A stretch of 64,000 nt of DNA, from positions 111,132-175,131 of the forward strand of contig NZ_WOTO01000010.1 in assembly GCF_010993775.1 (NCBI RefSeq). The letters run 5' to 3'. Positions within the stretch are counted from its first letter, which is position 1. Each line of letters begins with the position of its first letter. The DNA is from Fodinicola feengrottensis (GTDB lineage: Bacteria > Actinomycetota > Actinomycetes > Mycobacteriales > HKI-0501). This document shows positions 9,676 through 20,162 of the stretch, in pieces. Below the pieces are notes generated by a model. The model made no database searches, was not told where the DNA came from, and saw nothing but the letters and a program-made list of their open reading frames with translations. The translations under genes were made by a program, and so were the position numbers.

Positions 9676-10449
9676 TTACTCCTCCGTCTCCTCTTCGCCC
9701 TCTTCGCGCTGGACGAAGGTCTGGGCGGTCGGGTCTTCCTCCTCCTCGCCCTCCTCACGCTGGACGAAGGTCTGCACCTCGGCCGAATGATCGTGGTCAG
9801 AGCCGTCGGCGCAGCGCTGCACGGCCGGCCCGGAGGCGCCGACATCGGCGGTCGGCGAGGGGCCGGACATCACTCTCGATCGGCGTTCGCGACCCGCGTC
9901 CCGCTCGAACCGGTCGCCCGGGTCGCTGACCTGGATACCGCCGCCCGCGTCGGTGCCGTCCACCGGACCGCTCCGCTGCTGGACGACGTGCGTCAGCTCA
10001 TGCGCCAGCATGTGCTTGCCGGTGTCCGAGCCCGGGTCGTACTTGTCGCGCTGGAAAACGATGTTCGAGCCGACCGTGTACGCGTGCGCGTTCACCGCCT
10101 GCGCGGACTCGTGGGCGGCGCTGTCGCTGTGCACTCGTACGTCACTGAAGTCGGCGCCCAGCCGGCCTTCCATGTCCGTGCGAGTGTCGTCATCCAGCGC
10201 CGAACCACCGCCGGAGTTGACCACGTCATGCACCGGCGAACGCTCTTCCTCCATCAGCGCCCCGGTGGCGGCGTTGCCGGCCGCCCGCTGCAGTCCGAGC
10301 ATGCCGGCGGGGCCAAGCACGTCCGTACGGCCGGCGGCCGCGGCCTTGCCGAGCATCCCCGGGTTCTCGGTCAGTTCCTCGCGTTCGACCCGATCGCCCT
10401 TGGGCCGGAAGCTCTGTTCGAAGTCGTTCTCCTGGCCATGCCCGCGCAT
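9676..10449 (-). CDS. DUF4157 putative metallopeptidase-like protein
   Basis: About 257 aa from an ATG at 10449 with AGGAGCG upstream (MRGHGQENDFEQSF). The central DUF4157 domain shows LGADFSDVRVHSDSAA, NAHAYTVGSNIVF and the zinc-protease-like HMLAHELTHVVQQ (HExxH). The very acidic C-terminus contains two copies of QTFVQREEGEEE. DUF4157 domains are often found in or near proteins delivered by extracellular contractile injection systems, but no tail-sheath or baseplate genes are visible nearby. A longer frame reaching 10908 is open only by composition; the conserved part begins at 10449. It is divergent from the PHA-synthase-like gene. Activity is unproven. Confidence 0.8.
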   Translation of the reverse strand: MRGHGQENDFEQSFRPKGDRVEREELTENPGMLGKAAAAGRTDVLGPAGMLGLQRAAGNAATGALMEEERSPVHDVVNSGGGSALDDDTRTDMEGRLGADFSDVRVHSDSAAHESAQAVNAHAYTVGSNIVFQRDKYDPGSDTGKHMLAHELTHVVQQRSGPVDGTDAGGGIQVSDPGDRFERDAGRERRSRVMSGPSPTADVGASGPAVQRCADGSDHDHSAEVQTFVQREEGEEEEDPTAQTFVQREEGEEETEE

Positions 10450-10587
10450 TTGTCGCTCCTGCCGATAAAGAGTCGTCCAATTGATGGTGCCGCCGCCGTC
10501 AAGGCCGGACAAGGGCCGTGGCGTATCGATAAGGGCACCGCGCCTTGCCTTAACGGGCAATCGGTCCGATATCTGTAGAGTCCCAGC

Positions 10588-12342
10588 GTGGCCTTCAGTT
10601 TCGGTACGGTCCTGAGCATCGCCGCCGCGCTGCCGGCGACCGCGATCGGCCAGGTCCAGCAGGCGTGGAACTCCAGTGACCTGCCGGCCCGGATCGACCC
10701 GGCCGGGCTCGGCGACGGGCTGGCCGAGCTGGGTCGCGCGATCGGCCGGGAGCCCGCACTGTTGGCCCGGGTGGTCACCGAGGCGGCCGGCGACAGCGTC
10801 CGGCTCACCATCGTGGCCGCGCTGCGGGCGATCGGGATGGAGTTGGAAGAGGAAATCGAGTACGACCGCGACGAATCCGCGATTCGCCGACCCGGCCTGG
10901 CTGCACAATCCGTGGTATTTCCACTGGGCACAACAACATTCGGCCGGCGTACGACATTTGCGTCAACTCGTCGTCGAATCCGATCTGGACGGTGCCGGCC
11001 GCGCCAAGGCGACGCTCGCGGTCGAGCAAATCGCCAACGCGTTGGCGCCGTCGAACTTCCCGGCGAGCAACCCGACCGCGGCCAAGGAAGCCTTCGACAC
11101 CGGCGGCGCGAGCATCCTGCGCGGCGGCCGCAACGTCGTACGAGACGCCATGTCCAACAGCGGCAGGCCGCTGCAGGTGGACCGTTCGGCCTACGCGCTT
11201 GGCCAGCATTTGGCCCTCACTCCGGGCCGGGTGGTGTTCCGGAACCGGTTGGCCGAAGTCATTCAGTACGAGCCGCGTACCGACAAGTCATATGCCACGC
11301 CAATGATTTTCGTGCCGCCGTGGATAAACAAATATTATCTCTTTGATTTGCATCCCGGACGCAGCCTGATCGACTGGGCTGTCCACTATGGACACACACG
11401 AGTTTCGCGATCAGCTATCGGAATCCGGACGAGTCGGTCGGCACGATCACGCTGGACGACTATCTCACCGAAGGCCCGGTCGCGGCGATGGCCGCGGTCG
11501 CCGACATCACCGGTTCAGCGGCGGTGAACCTCACCGGTTTCGGCCTCGGCGGCACGATGGCCGCCGTCGCGGCGGCCTGGCAGGCCGGCAGCGACGGGCC
11601 GCGGGTGGAGTCGCTGACGCTGCTCAACAGCCTGCTCGACTTCACCGACCCGGGCCCGCTCGGGCTGGCCGCCGACGCCGCCGCGCTGGCCCGGCTGGAA
11701 CGGCTCGGACAGGCCGCCGGCGGCCGTGGCCTGGTGCCCGGCGGCACCGTCGCGGCCACCTTCGACGCGGTCCGGGCGCACCCGTTGATGTGGCGCTACC
11801 TGGTGAATGACTGGATGCTTGGCCGGGAACCGCCGGCCTCCCAGGTGATGAGCTGGAACGCCGACGTGACGCGGGTGCCCGCGCTGGCGCTGGCCAGCTT
11901 CGTACGCACCTTCTATCTGGACAACCGGTTCGCCACCGGCGGCCTCGCCCTCGGCGGCCGGTCGCTGTCCCTGTCGGCGGTCAAGGCCGGCGCGTACGTG
12001 GTGGCCGGCCGCACCGACCAGCTGACCCCGTGGCAGTCCGCGTACGCGAGCGCCCGCCACCTGTGCGGTCCCACTCGCTTCATCCTCGCCGACGGCGGCC
12101 ACGTGGGCAGTGTGCTGGCCGCCCCGGGTCGCCCCACCAGCCACCTCGCCGGCGATGGTCCGCTGCCCGCATCGGCCGACGCCTGGCTGCCCGGCGCGCA
12201 GGAGGTGCCCGGCAGCTGGTGGTCGGACTGGATCACGTGGTTGTCCACTCGCTCCGGCAAACTTCGCCGCCCACCCAGCGTCGGCAACCACAACCACCGC
12301 ATCCTCGCCGATGCCCCCGGCCGGTACGTCTGGCAACGCTGA
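10588..12342 (+). CDS. Class I poly(hydroxyalkanoate) synthase-like protein, nucleophile Cys absent
   Basis: Resembles PhaC: an N-terminal helical region, then FADPAWLHNPWYF, FVPPWINKYYLFDL and GRSLIDWAV, the lipase-box region NLTGFGLGGTMA, and the cap-like HPLMWRYLVNDWMLGREPP-ASQVMSWNADVTRVP. Catalytic Asp (AGRTDQLTPW) and His (DGGHVGSV) positions are present. The usual lipase box is G-x-C-x-G-G; here the Cys position is Gly (GFGLGG), so polymerase activity is doubtful unless that base is an error (TGC to GGC). Two frameshifts, near 10880 and 11400. The start GTG at 10588 has a weak ribosome site. It precedes the esterase gene by 27 bases and may be co-transcribed. Normal PhaC length (~585 aa). 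Confidence 0.82.
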
Positions 12343-12369
12343 CCCCGTCGCGATGGCAGAGTGATCGAC

Positions 12370-13360
12370 ATGACCTCAGCGATCGACCGCCCGCTGGATG
12401 AGTTGCGCGGCTACCGACCCAAACTCGACGTTCCGAGTGACCTGGCCGAGTTCTGGAGCGGCACTCTCGCGCAGGCCCGCTCGTACGCCCTGGATGCCAC
12501 CTTCACGCCGGTCGAGTCGGCGTTGCGGCTGGTCGACGTCTTCGACGTACGCTTCGCCGGCTACGCGGGGCAGCCGATCGCCGGCTGGCTGGTGCTGCCG
12601 CGGCAGCGCAGTGGACCGCTGCCGTGCATCGTCCAATACGTGGGTTATGGCGGCGGGCGTGGGCTGCCGCATCAGGCTTTGACGTGGGCGGCCTTCGGGT
12701 ACGCGCATTTCGTGATGGACACCCGCGGCCAGGGCTCCCAATGGTCGACTGGAGTCACCCCGGATGTGCCGCCGGCGGGCGCCACTCCGCACGTGCCCGG
12801 ATTCCTGACGCTCGGGCTGCCGGACCGGGACAACTACTACTACCGCCGGGTCTATACGGACGCCGTACGCGCGATTGAGGCGGCCGCCAGTCACCCGGCG
12901 GTGGACACCGACCGGATCGTGTCGTCGTGCGGCGGCAGTCAGGGCGGCGGCTTGGCGCTCGCGGCCGCGCGCGCTCGCCGACGGGGTCGCGGCAGTCCTC
13001 GCCGACGTACCGTTCCTCTGCCATTTTCGGCGGTCCGCCGAACTGGCCGTCGACGGCCCCTACCCGGAGCTCGTTCAGTGGTGCCACACCCACCGGCAGC
13101 TCGCCGACCGGGCTTTCGAGGCGCTGGCGTATTTCGACGGCGCGGTGCTCGCCCAGCAGGCCCGTCCACCGGCGCTCTTCTCGGTCGCGATGCGCGACCC
13201 GATCTGCCCGCCGTCCTCGGTTTTCGCGGCGTACAACCACTATGCCGGCGACGCCGACATCAGCGTCTGGGAGTGGAACGAACACGAAGGCGGCGGCGAG
13301 GACCAGATCCTCGACCAGATTCAGTGGCTCGCCACCCACCACCTCGCCGCGCCACAGTAG
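12370..13360 (+). CDS. Acetyl xylan esterase / cephalosporin-C deacetylase family hydrolase
   Basis: About 330 aa, alpha/beta hydrolase of the AXE1 type that removes acetyl groups from sugars or related esters. Seen: PLDELRGYRPKLDVPSDLAEFW at the N-terminus (opening motif of the family), MDTRGQGSQW, DRDNYYYRRVYTDAVRA, the nucleophile elbow GGSQGGGLAL (Ser), MRDPICPPSSVFAAYN (Asp) and NEHEGGG (His). One frameshift near 12970, just after the elbow. ATG at 12370 is preferred over GTG at 12361 because family members begin close to PLDELR. No signal peptide, so it probably acts in the cytoplasm. Confidence 0.88.
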
Positions 13361-13380
13361 TAGCCGCCCGACACGCCGAA

Positions 13381-13561
13381 GCGGCGCAAAACTGTCGTAC
13401 CTGTGCTGTTTTCTAGCCCCCTCCCTTTGAACGGGCGGGGGGTGGGTTTGAGGACCGACGTCCAACTAAAAATTCAGCCCTTGCCTCTCGACCCACCCCC
13501 CACCCGTCACTGGGGGGGGGTGATTTTTCGGCGTGGGTACGACAGTTTCGCGCCACACCCT
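13381..13561. repeat. Palindromic MITE-like repeat, copy B (core inverted relative to arms)
   Basis: Same element as at 5722 and 49455. Ends are GGCGCAAAACTGTCGTAC (left) and GTACGACAGTTTCGCGCC (right). Its outer arms are in the opposite order to copies A and C, yet the central ~48 bp (GAGGACCGACGTCCAACT) has the same plus-strand orientation, so the core is flipped with respect to the arms. It lies between converging genes. Confidence 0.8.
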
Positions 13562-13576
13562 ATGTAGGGCTGCGAG

Positions 13577-14137
13577 TTACTTGCACTCCGTGACCGAGTC
13601 GAAAGCTTTCTGCAGCTGGTCGGAAGACACGTTGCTGAAGCCGGCGGAGTTCTGGCCGTTCTCCGTCGTCAACTGCTGTCCGACCGCCACCACGCCGGCA
13701 TAGAACGCGTTCTTGTTCGAGGTGGACAGTGCGGCCGTACGGGTAGCGGCATGCGCGAAAGCGTTCCGGGCGGTGGTGAGCGCCGCGGTGAACTGCTGCG
13801 CGACCTGTGCGCCATTGTCGGCGTCCGGGATGCCGGCGGCCTGCACCTGCCCCAACGCCCGGTTCGACGCGTCGCGGGCACCGCCGTAGAGCGTCAGCAG
13901 GTCTGCCTTGGTCTGCGTCGGACTGGACCCGGAGGTGATCTTCTGCTGCGCCGCCGAAACCGCCGCGTTGATCGACGTGGACCACGGTTTGACCGCCACG
14001 CAGATCTTCGACGCCCACTCGTCCGGCGGCACCTTGTCGCTGGCGCAGGCAGCCAGTACGAGCACGCAGAAGACAGCGAGCGGGGCCAGCAGCCGGGTTG
14101 TCCCCGGCCGCTGGCCCCGCTCGTACGTCAACAGCAA
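13577..14137 (-). CDS. Putative lipoprotein of unknown function
   Basis: About 186 aa. After a short basic stretch comes a hydrophobic core ending in the lipobox LVLAACAS, so the protein is predicted to be lipid-anchored on the outer face of the membrane. The mature part has two cysteines (SKICVAVKPW near its start and SVTECK at its end) that could form a disulfide, and is otherwise Ala/Thr/Ser-rich and helical. The start is a TTG at 14137, four bases after the hppA stop; no clear ribosome site. It may be read through from hppA. I do not recognise a more specific family. Confidence 0.72.
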   Translation of the reverse strand: MLLTYERGQRPGTTRLLAPLAVFCVLVLAACASDKVPPDEWASKICVAVKPWSTSINAAVSAAQQKITSGSSPTQTKADLLTLYGGARDASNRALGQVQAAGIPDADNGAQVAQQFTAALTTARNAFAHAATRTAALSTSNKNAFYAGVVAVGQQLTTENGQNSAGFSNVSSDQLQKAFDSVTECK

Positions 14138-14141
14138 CTAA

Positions 14142-16490
14142 CTAGGCGGCTTTGCCCGCGGGCGCCTGCTCGGCGGCCGCGGCTTCGTCGCCACCGACCG
14201 AGATCCCCCGACGCTTGCTGATCACGACCGCGACCACGATGATCAGCGCGGCCACGATGGCGATCGTGTAGCGGACCGCCGGGTTGGCGCTGGTGCCCAA
14301 CGAGAAGCTGACGATGGCCGGCGCGATCAACAGCGAGACCAGGTTCATCACCTTGATCAGCGGGTTGATCGACGGGCCGGCGGTGTCCTTGAACGGGTCA
14401 CCGACGGTGTCGCCGATGATGGTCGCCTCGTGCGCCGGCGAACCCTTGCCGCCCCACGCACCGTCCTCGACCATCTTCTTCGCGTTGTCCCACGCCCCAC
14501 CGGAGTTGGCCAGCAGGATCGCCATCAGCACACCGGTGGCGATGGCACCGGCCAGGTACGCGCCGAGCGCACCCACACCGAGGCCGAAGCCGACCGCGAT
14601 CGGCGCCAGCACCGCGAGCAGACCCGGCGTCGCGAGCTCACGCAGCGAGTCCTTGGTGCAGATGTCGACGACCTTGCCGTACTCCGGCTTGGTCGTACCC
14701 TCCATGATCCCGGGGATGTCCCGGAACTGCCGCCGCACCTCGAAGACGATGGCGCCGGCCGCCCGGGTCACCGCGTTGATCGCGAGACCGGAGAACAGGA
14801 ACACCACCGCGGCACCGAGGATCAGGCCGACCAGGTTTTCCGGGTTCGCGACGTTCAGGATGCCCTGATACGCCACGTCCGCGCGGCCTGAACACCGGCC
14901 GGCACAGCGGCCTTGACCGCGTCGCTGAAGGCACCGAACAGGGCCGTCGCGGCCAGTACGGCGGTCGCGATCGCGATGCCCTTGGTGATCGCCTTGGTGG
15001 TGTTGCCGACCGCGTCCAGATCGGTCAGCACCCGGGCGCCGGCCTCGTCGATGTCACCGGACATCTCGGCGATGCCCTGCGCGTTGTCCGAGATCGGGCC
15101 GAAGGTGTCCATCGCGACGATGACGCCGACGGTGGTCAGCAGACCCGTACCAGCCAGCGAGATGGCGAACAGGCCGAGCACGATCGAGCCGCCACCGAGC
15201 AGGTACGCGCCGAAGACGGCGGCACCGATGACAACGGCCGTGTAAACCGCGGACTCCAGGCCGAGCGTGAAGCCGGAGAGCACGACGGTCGCGGGACCGG
15301 TCAGCGCGGTCTTGCCCACGTCCTGCACCGGCTTGCCACCAACCTCGGTGAAGTAGCCGGTGAGCTGCTGGATCACGACCGCGAGCACGATGCCGATGAT
15401 GACGGCGACCAGCGCGATGATGCGCGGGTCACGGTCGCCGGCGGCCTGCAGCACCTCGGCCGAGACGCCCTGCAGCGCGGAAATCTTGTTCGGGATGTAC
15501 GCGAACACCGCGATGGCGCAGAGCAACGCGGAGATCCCCGCGGAGATGAAGAACGCGCGGTTGATCGCGGTCATGCCGCTCTTGTCGCTCGGCCGCAGCC
15601 GGGTGAGGAAGACGCCGATGATCGCGGTGATCACGCCGATGCCCGGCACGATCAGCGGGAAGACCAGGCCCTGCGCACCGAAGGCGGCGCCACCCAGGAT
15701 CAGCGCGGCGACCAGGGTCACCGCGTACGACTCGAAGAGGTCCGCGGCCATACCGGCGCAGTCACCCACGTTGTCACCGACGTTGTCGGCGATGGTGGCG
15801 GCGTTACGCGGGTCGTCCTCCGGGATGCCCTTCTCAACCTTGCCGACCAGGTCGGCGCCGACGTCAGCGGCCTTGGTGAAGATGCCGCCGCCGACTCGGA
15901 TGATGAACATCGCGAGCAGCGCGGCGCCGAAACCGAAGCCTTCCAGCACCTTGGGGGCGTCACCCTGGTAGATGAACACCACCAGCGCGGCACCGAACAG
16001 TCCCAGACCCACGGTCATGAAGCCGACGACGCCACCGGTCTTGAAGGCGATGCCCATGGCGGTCGCCGAGCCGTTGGCCTTGCGGGCCGCGGCCGCAACG
16101 CGCACGTTCGCGCGGGTGGCCATGCCCATGCCGGCGTACGCGATGACACCGGAGAAGACGGCGCCAACCACGAAGAAACACCGAGCGGCCGATCCGGATC
16201 CCGATGGTGTCGGCCGGCAGCAGCGACAGCAGGATCAGCGCGAGCACCCCGAAGATGCTCAGCGTCTTGAACTGCCGGTTGAGGAACGCTGCCGCGCCCT
16301 CCTGAACACCGGCTGCGATCTCCTGCATCTTGGTGGTGCCGGTGTCGTTCTTGAGCACGACCCGAACCAAACCGGCAGAAGAAGCTAGTGCGATGAGTGC
16401 GATGACGGCCACGATGACCACGTAGGTCAGGTTGCCGCCGGTGAGGTCCACCTTCGCCCCCTCGGCGAGGTAGGTCCCATTCCCGGGCAT
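14142..16490 (-). CDS. hppA: Membrane H+-translocating pyrophosphatase, two apparent frameshifts
   Basis: Couples hydrolysis of pyrophosphate to proton export across the membrane. ATG at 16490 has AGGAGGA at 16494-16500. About 782 aa with some 15-16 hydrophobic helices. Active-site signatures: DVGADLVGKVEKGIPEDDPR, TIADNVGDNVGDCAGMAADL and GDTVGDPFKDTAGPSINPLI. The diagnostic segment reads AVGNTTKAITKG; Lys at that place marks the K+-independent H+-PPase subfamily, where K+-dependent members have Ala. Frames switch near 16185 and 14885. Gene order next to bldG/topA is as in other actinomycetes. 16491-16777 upstream holds no gene. Confidence 0.95.
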
Positions 16491-16777
16491 GCGTCCTCCT
16501 GTACGAAACATTCTCGGACGCGCCGCCCGGCCGCCGCCGGGGCAGGCGCGAGAAAGCGCCACCCTCATCGTTGAGGGCACGCAGACTCGCGGAGTCTAGG
16601 CGAAACGTCCCACTGCCAGGCACCTGGGGTCAGCGTCCAGGGGTGTTCGTCACTCCGTAGAACTACGCCCGCCACCTGCGAGGTTGCCGCCTCGGCCGGG
16701 TCGTCGGCGAAAGAATCGATTCAGCACGCTCGTGTCGGTCCGATGGACTGACGACGCCGGCGGTTACCGTCAGCCCC

Positions 16778-19700
16778 ATGCAGCTGGTCTCCTTGCCGGG
16801 CGTTGACATTGCCGACCTTGAGGCGGAAATTGGCAGCGCCTCGTTCGACAGAGGCCTGCGGTACGCACGGAACAACAGGGTCGTGGCCATGCAATGGGAC
16901 GACACCCAGAACGTCCTCTTTGGCCAGGTGATCGGAAGTGGCCAGAACCTATACCAGACAACGGCGTCCTTCATACCGGCCGCCGGGAAACCGGAGCTGG
17001 TCCTGGGCGGCAGCAGCTGCAGCTGTCCGATCGGGATGGACTGCAAGCACGTCGCCGCCCTGGTGTTGCGGGCCGCGGCCGACGAGTTCACCGGTCACCA
17101 CCCACCTCGGCCGCGTCCAGCCAGCCGAACCCGGCCAGCAAAATCCGCTGCGTGGGAGAAATCCCTGACATCCCTGCTCGAACCTGGAACGCGCTCCACC
17201 GACGGCGACCCGACGACAAGTCCACTGGCCATCGAGCTGCACCTGCCCGCACCTGCCCCCCCCCACCCGGTCGGCGCGGTTCCCGGCCGACGAGCCCGCA
17301 TCCAGAGTGCTGGCCCGACTGGTCAAACCAGGCCGGAACGGCTGGGTCGTCGGCAACCTAACTTGGGCGACGCTGAGTACCCGGTACTACTACCGAGAGC
17401 ACCCCGCTGACCAAATGCGGGTGCTGCAGGAGATCTACTCCCTGTCCAGGTCGCGGGACGCCTCGGGCTATTACTCGTACGGCAACGAGACCAGCATTGA
17501 CCTCTCCAAGTTCGACAGCCGCCAGTTGTGGCCGTTGCTGGACGAGGCCGCGGCGCTGGGCGTCCGGCTCGTGCATCGCAAGAAGCAACTCGGCGATATC
17601 GATCCGTACGGTTCCGCCGACCTTTGCCTGGATGTCACCCGTGAGGGCGACCTCGGATCATTCACGGTGGCGCCAGTCCTACGGATCGAGAATTCCACCG
17701 TCGACGTGCTTCCGGTGGCGTTTGTCGGCGCCGACGGCCACGGCCTCGTGTACGTCGACAGCACCGAACCTTCGCGTACCGACCAGCGACAGGACTGGCA
17801 GCTCGGGTTGGCCAGACTTGTCCAGGAAGTGCCGCCGCAACTACAGCGAATGGCCCTGTCCGCCGAGCACTTGCGCAGAGTCCGCTGACCTCTCGCGATT
17901 TGACACCGAATACTTCCCGCGGCTGCGACACGTGGCGGCGGTGATCTCGTCCGACGCGTCGTACACACCACCGGCGATCCCCGAGCCGAAGCTGGTCATG
18001 CGCGCGTCCTATCGCACCGGCAATGACCTGGAGGTCGACTGGGAATGGACGTACGAGGTCGGCGACTCGCAGCTGCGTACGCCTTTGCGCCCCACTCTGG
18101 AGGCAGGCTACCGGGATCTCGATCAAGAGCGAGCAGTGCTCGCCGACCTTCCGTTCGACCTGCTCGGACCGGTTGGCTCGGATCAGGTCCGAACCGAGGC
18201 TGGGCGGCCGCTGGCGCCCGGAGGACGGCTCGCCGGTCTGGACACCATGCGGTTCACCACCGAAGTGTTGCCGCTGCTGGCTGACCACCCCACAGTCGCG
18301 GTGGAGATCAGCGGAGAGCCGCTGGACTACCGCGAGGCTGGTGACTCGCTGTCCATCGGGGTATCGACCAACTCGATCGCCGGCGACCAGGACTGGTTCG
18401 GCCTCGGCGTTAATGTGACCGTCGCCGGACAGCGAGTCCCCTTCGTGACGTTGTTCACGGCATTGGCCGCTGGTGAATCCCATCTGGTGCTACCTGACGG
18501 TGTCTATTTCTCTCTGGAAAAACCCGCGCTCCAGGCATTGCGCAGGCTGATCGAGGAAGCTCGGGCCCTCCAAGACTCAGCCGGCGGCCCCCTCAGGATC
18601 AGTCGCTTCCAGGTCGGGTTGTGGGACGAGCTGGCAGCGCTCGGCGTGGTCGACCGGCAGGCCAGAGCCTGGAAAAAGCAGCTCGAGGCGCTCCGCTCGG
18701 TGGGCACGGTCGACTTGACCGAACCCCCGTCGACGCTCCAGGCCACCCTTCGCCCGTACCAGCTGGAAGGGTTTCGCTGGCTGGCGTTCCTCTGGAAGTT
18801 CAAGCTGGGCGGCATCCTCGCCGACGACATGGGTCTTGGTAAGACACTGCAAGCGCTGGCGTTGATCTGCCACGCGAAGCAGGTCGATTCCAAGATGCCA
18901 CCATTTCTGATCGTCGCGCCGACCAGCGTCGTATCGAACTGGGTGAGCGAGTCGGCACGCTTTGCTCCCGGTCTGAACGTGGTGGCTGTCACGGACACCA
19001 TGAAACGTCGCGGCCAGACCTTGAACGAGGTCGTCGGCAACGCCGACGTAGTGGTCACCACATACACCCTGTTTCGGCTCGACAACGACGCGTACTCCGA
19101 GCAGGCATGGTCGGGGCTGCTGCTCGACGAGGCGCAGTTCACCAAAAACCACCATTCCAAAATCCACCAATGCGCACGGCGGCTTCCTGCGGCGTTCAAA
19201 CTCTGCATTACCGGTACGCCGATGGAAAACAACCTGATGGAGCTGTGGTCGCTGCTGTCGATCTCGGCTCCTGGGCTGTTCCCGAATCCGACTCGATTTG
19301 AGTATTACTACGCGCGCCCGATCGAAAAACAAACCGACACCGGGTTGCTTGAGCAACTCCGTCAGCGCATCAAGCCGCTGGTCAAGCGCCGTACCAAGGA
19401 ACAGGTCGCCGCCGATCTTCCGGCGAAACAGGAGCAGGTTCTGGAGGTTGACCTGCATCCACGCCATCGGAAGGTCTATCAGACTCACCTGCAACGGGAA
19501 CGCCAAAAAATCCTCGGCCTGGTGGACGACCTGAACCGAAACAGGTTCACCATCTTCCGATCATTGACGCTGCTACGGCAGCTCAGCCTGCACGGCGCGT
19601 TGGTCGACGACAAACATCACAGCCTTCCGTGCGCGAAAATCGACGCCTTGCTTGAGCAGCTCCAGGACGTGATTGACGGCGGTCATCGAGCGCTTGTCTT

Positions 19701-20132
19701 CAGTCAGTTCACCGGTTTTCTCGACATCGTGCGGCAGCGCTTGGATGCTGAAGGCATTGACTACTGTTATCTCGACGGAAAAACCAGAAATCGTCCCACC
19801 GTCCTCAAGCAGTTCAAGGACGGATCCGTTCCGGTCTTTCTGATCAGTCTCAAGGCCGGCGGCTTCGGCCTGAACTGACCGAGGCGGACTACTGTTTCCT
19901 GCTCGACCCCTGGTGGAATCCGGCAACCGAAGCGCAGGCCGTGGACCGTACCCATCGCATTGGGCAGACCCGGAACGTCATGGTGTATCGCCTGATAGCC
20001 AAGGACACCATCGAGGAGAAAGTGATGGCGCTGAAAGCAAAAAAGGCGAAGCTGTTCGCCAGCGTGATGGATGACGGCAACATGTTCGGCACCGGCTTGG
20101 ATGCGGACGACATCCGCGAACTCTTCAGCTGA
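16778..20132 (+). CDS. SWIM zinc-finger SNF2-family helicase, three apparent frameshifts
   Basis: About 1,115 aa. N-terminal SWIM zinc finger (SSCSCPIGMDCKHVAAL: CxC...CxH), a middle region resembling bacterial SNF2-associated domains, then an SNF2 ATPase: TLRPYQLEGFRWL, P-loop DDMGLGKTLQAL, LIVAPTSVVSNW, LLDEAQFTKN (DEAQ box), CITGTPMENN, and the helicase C half with ALVFSQFTGFLDIV, SLKAGGFGLN and DRTHRIGQTRNVMVYRL. These proteins translocate on double-stranded DNA or remodel protein-nucleic acid complexes; the cellular role here is unknown. Frames switch near 17262 (C8 run), 17875 and 19875. It converges on the nitrate-reductase genes with 30 bases between stops. Confidence 0.9.
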
Positions 20133-20162
20133 CTGGCTTTCCTGTCGGTGCGTACGCCTCAA

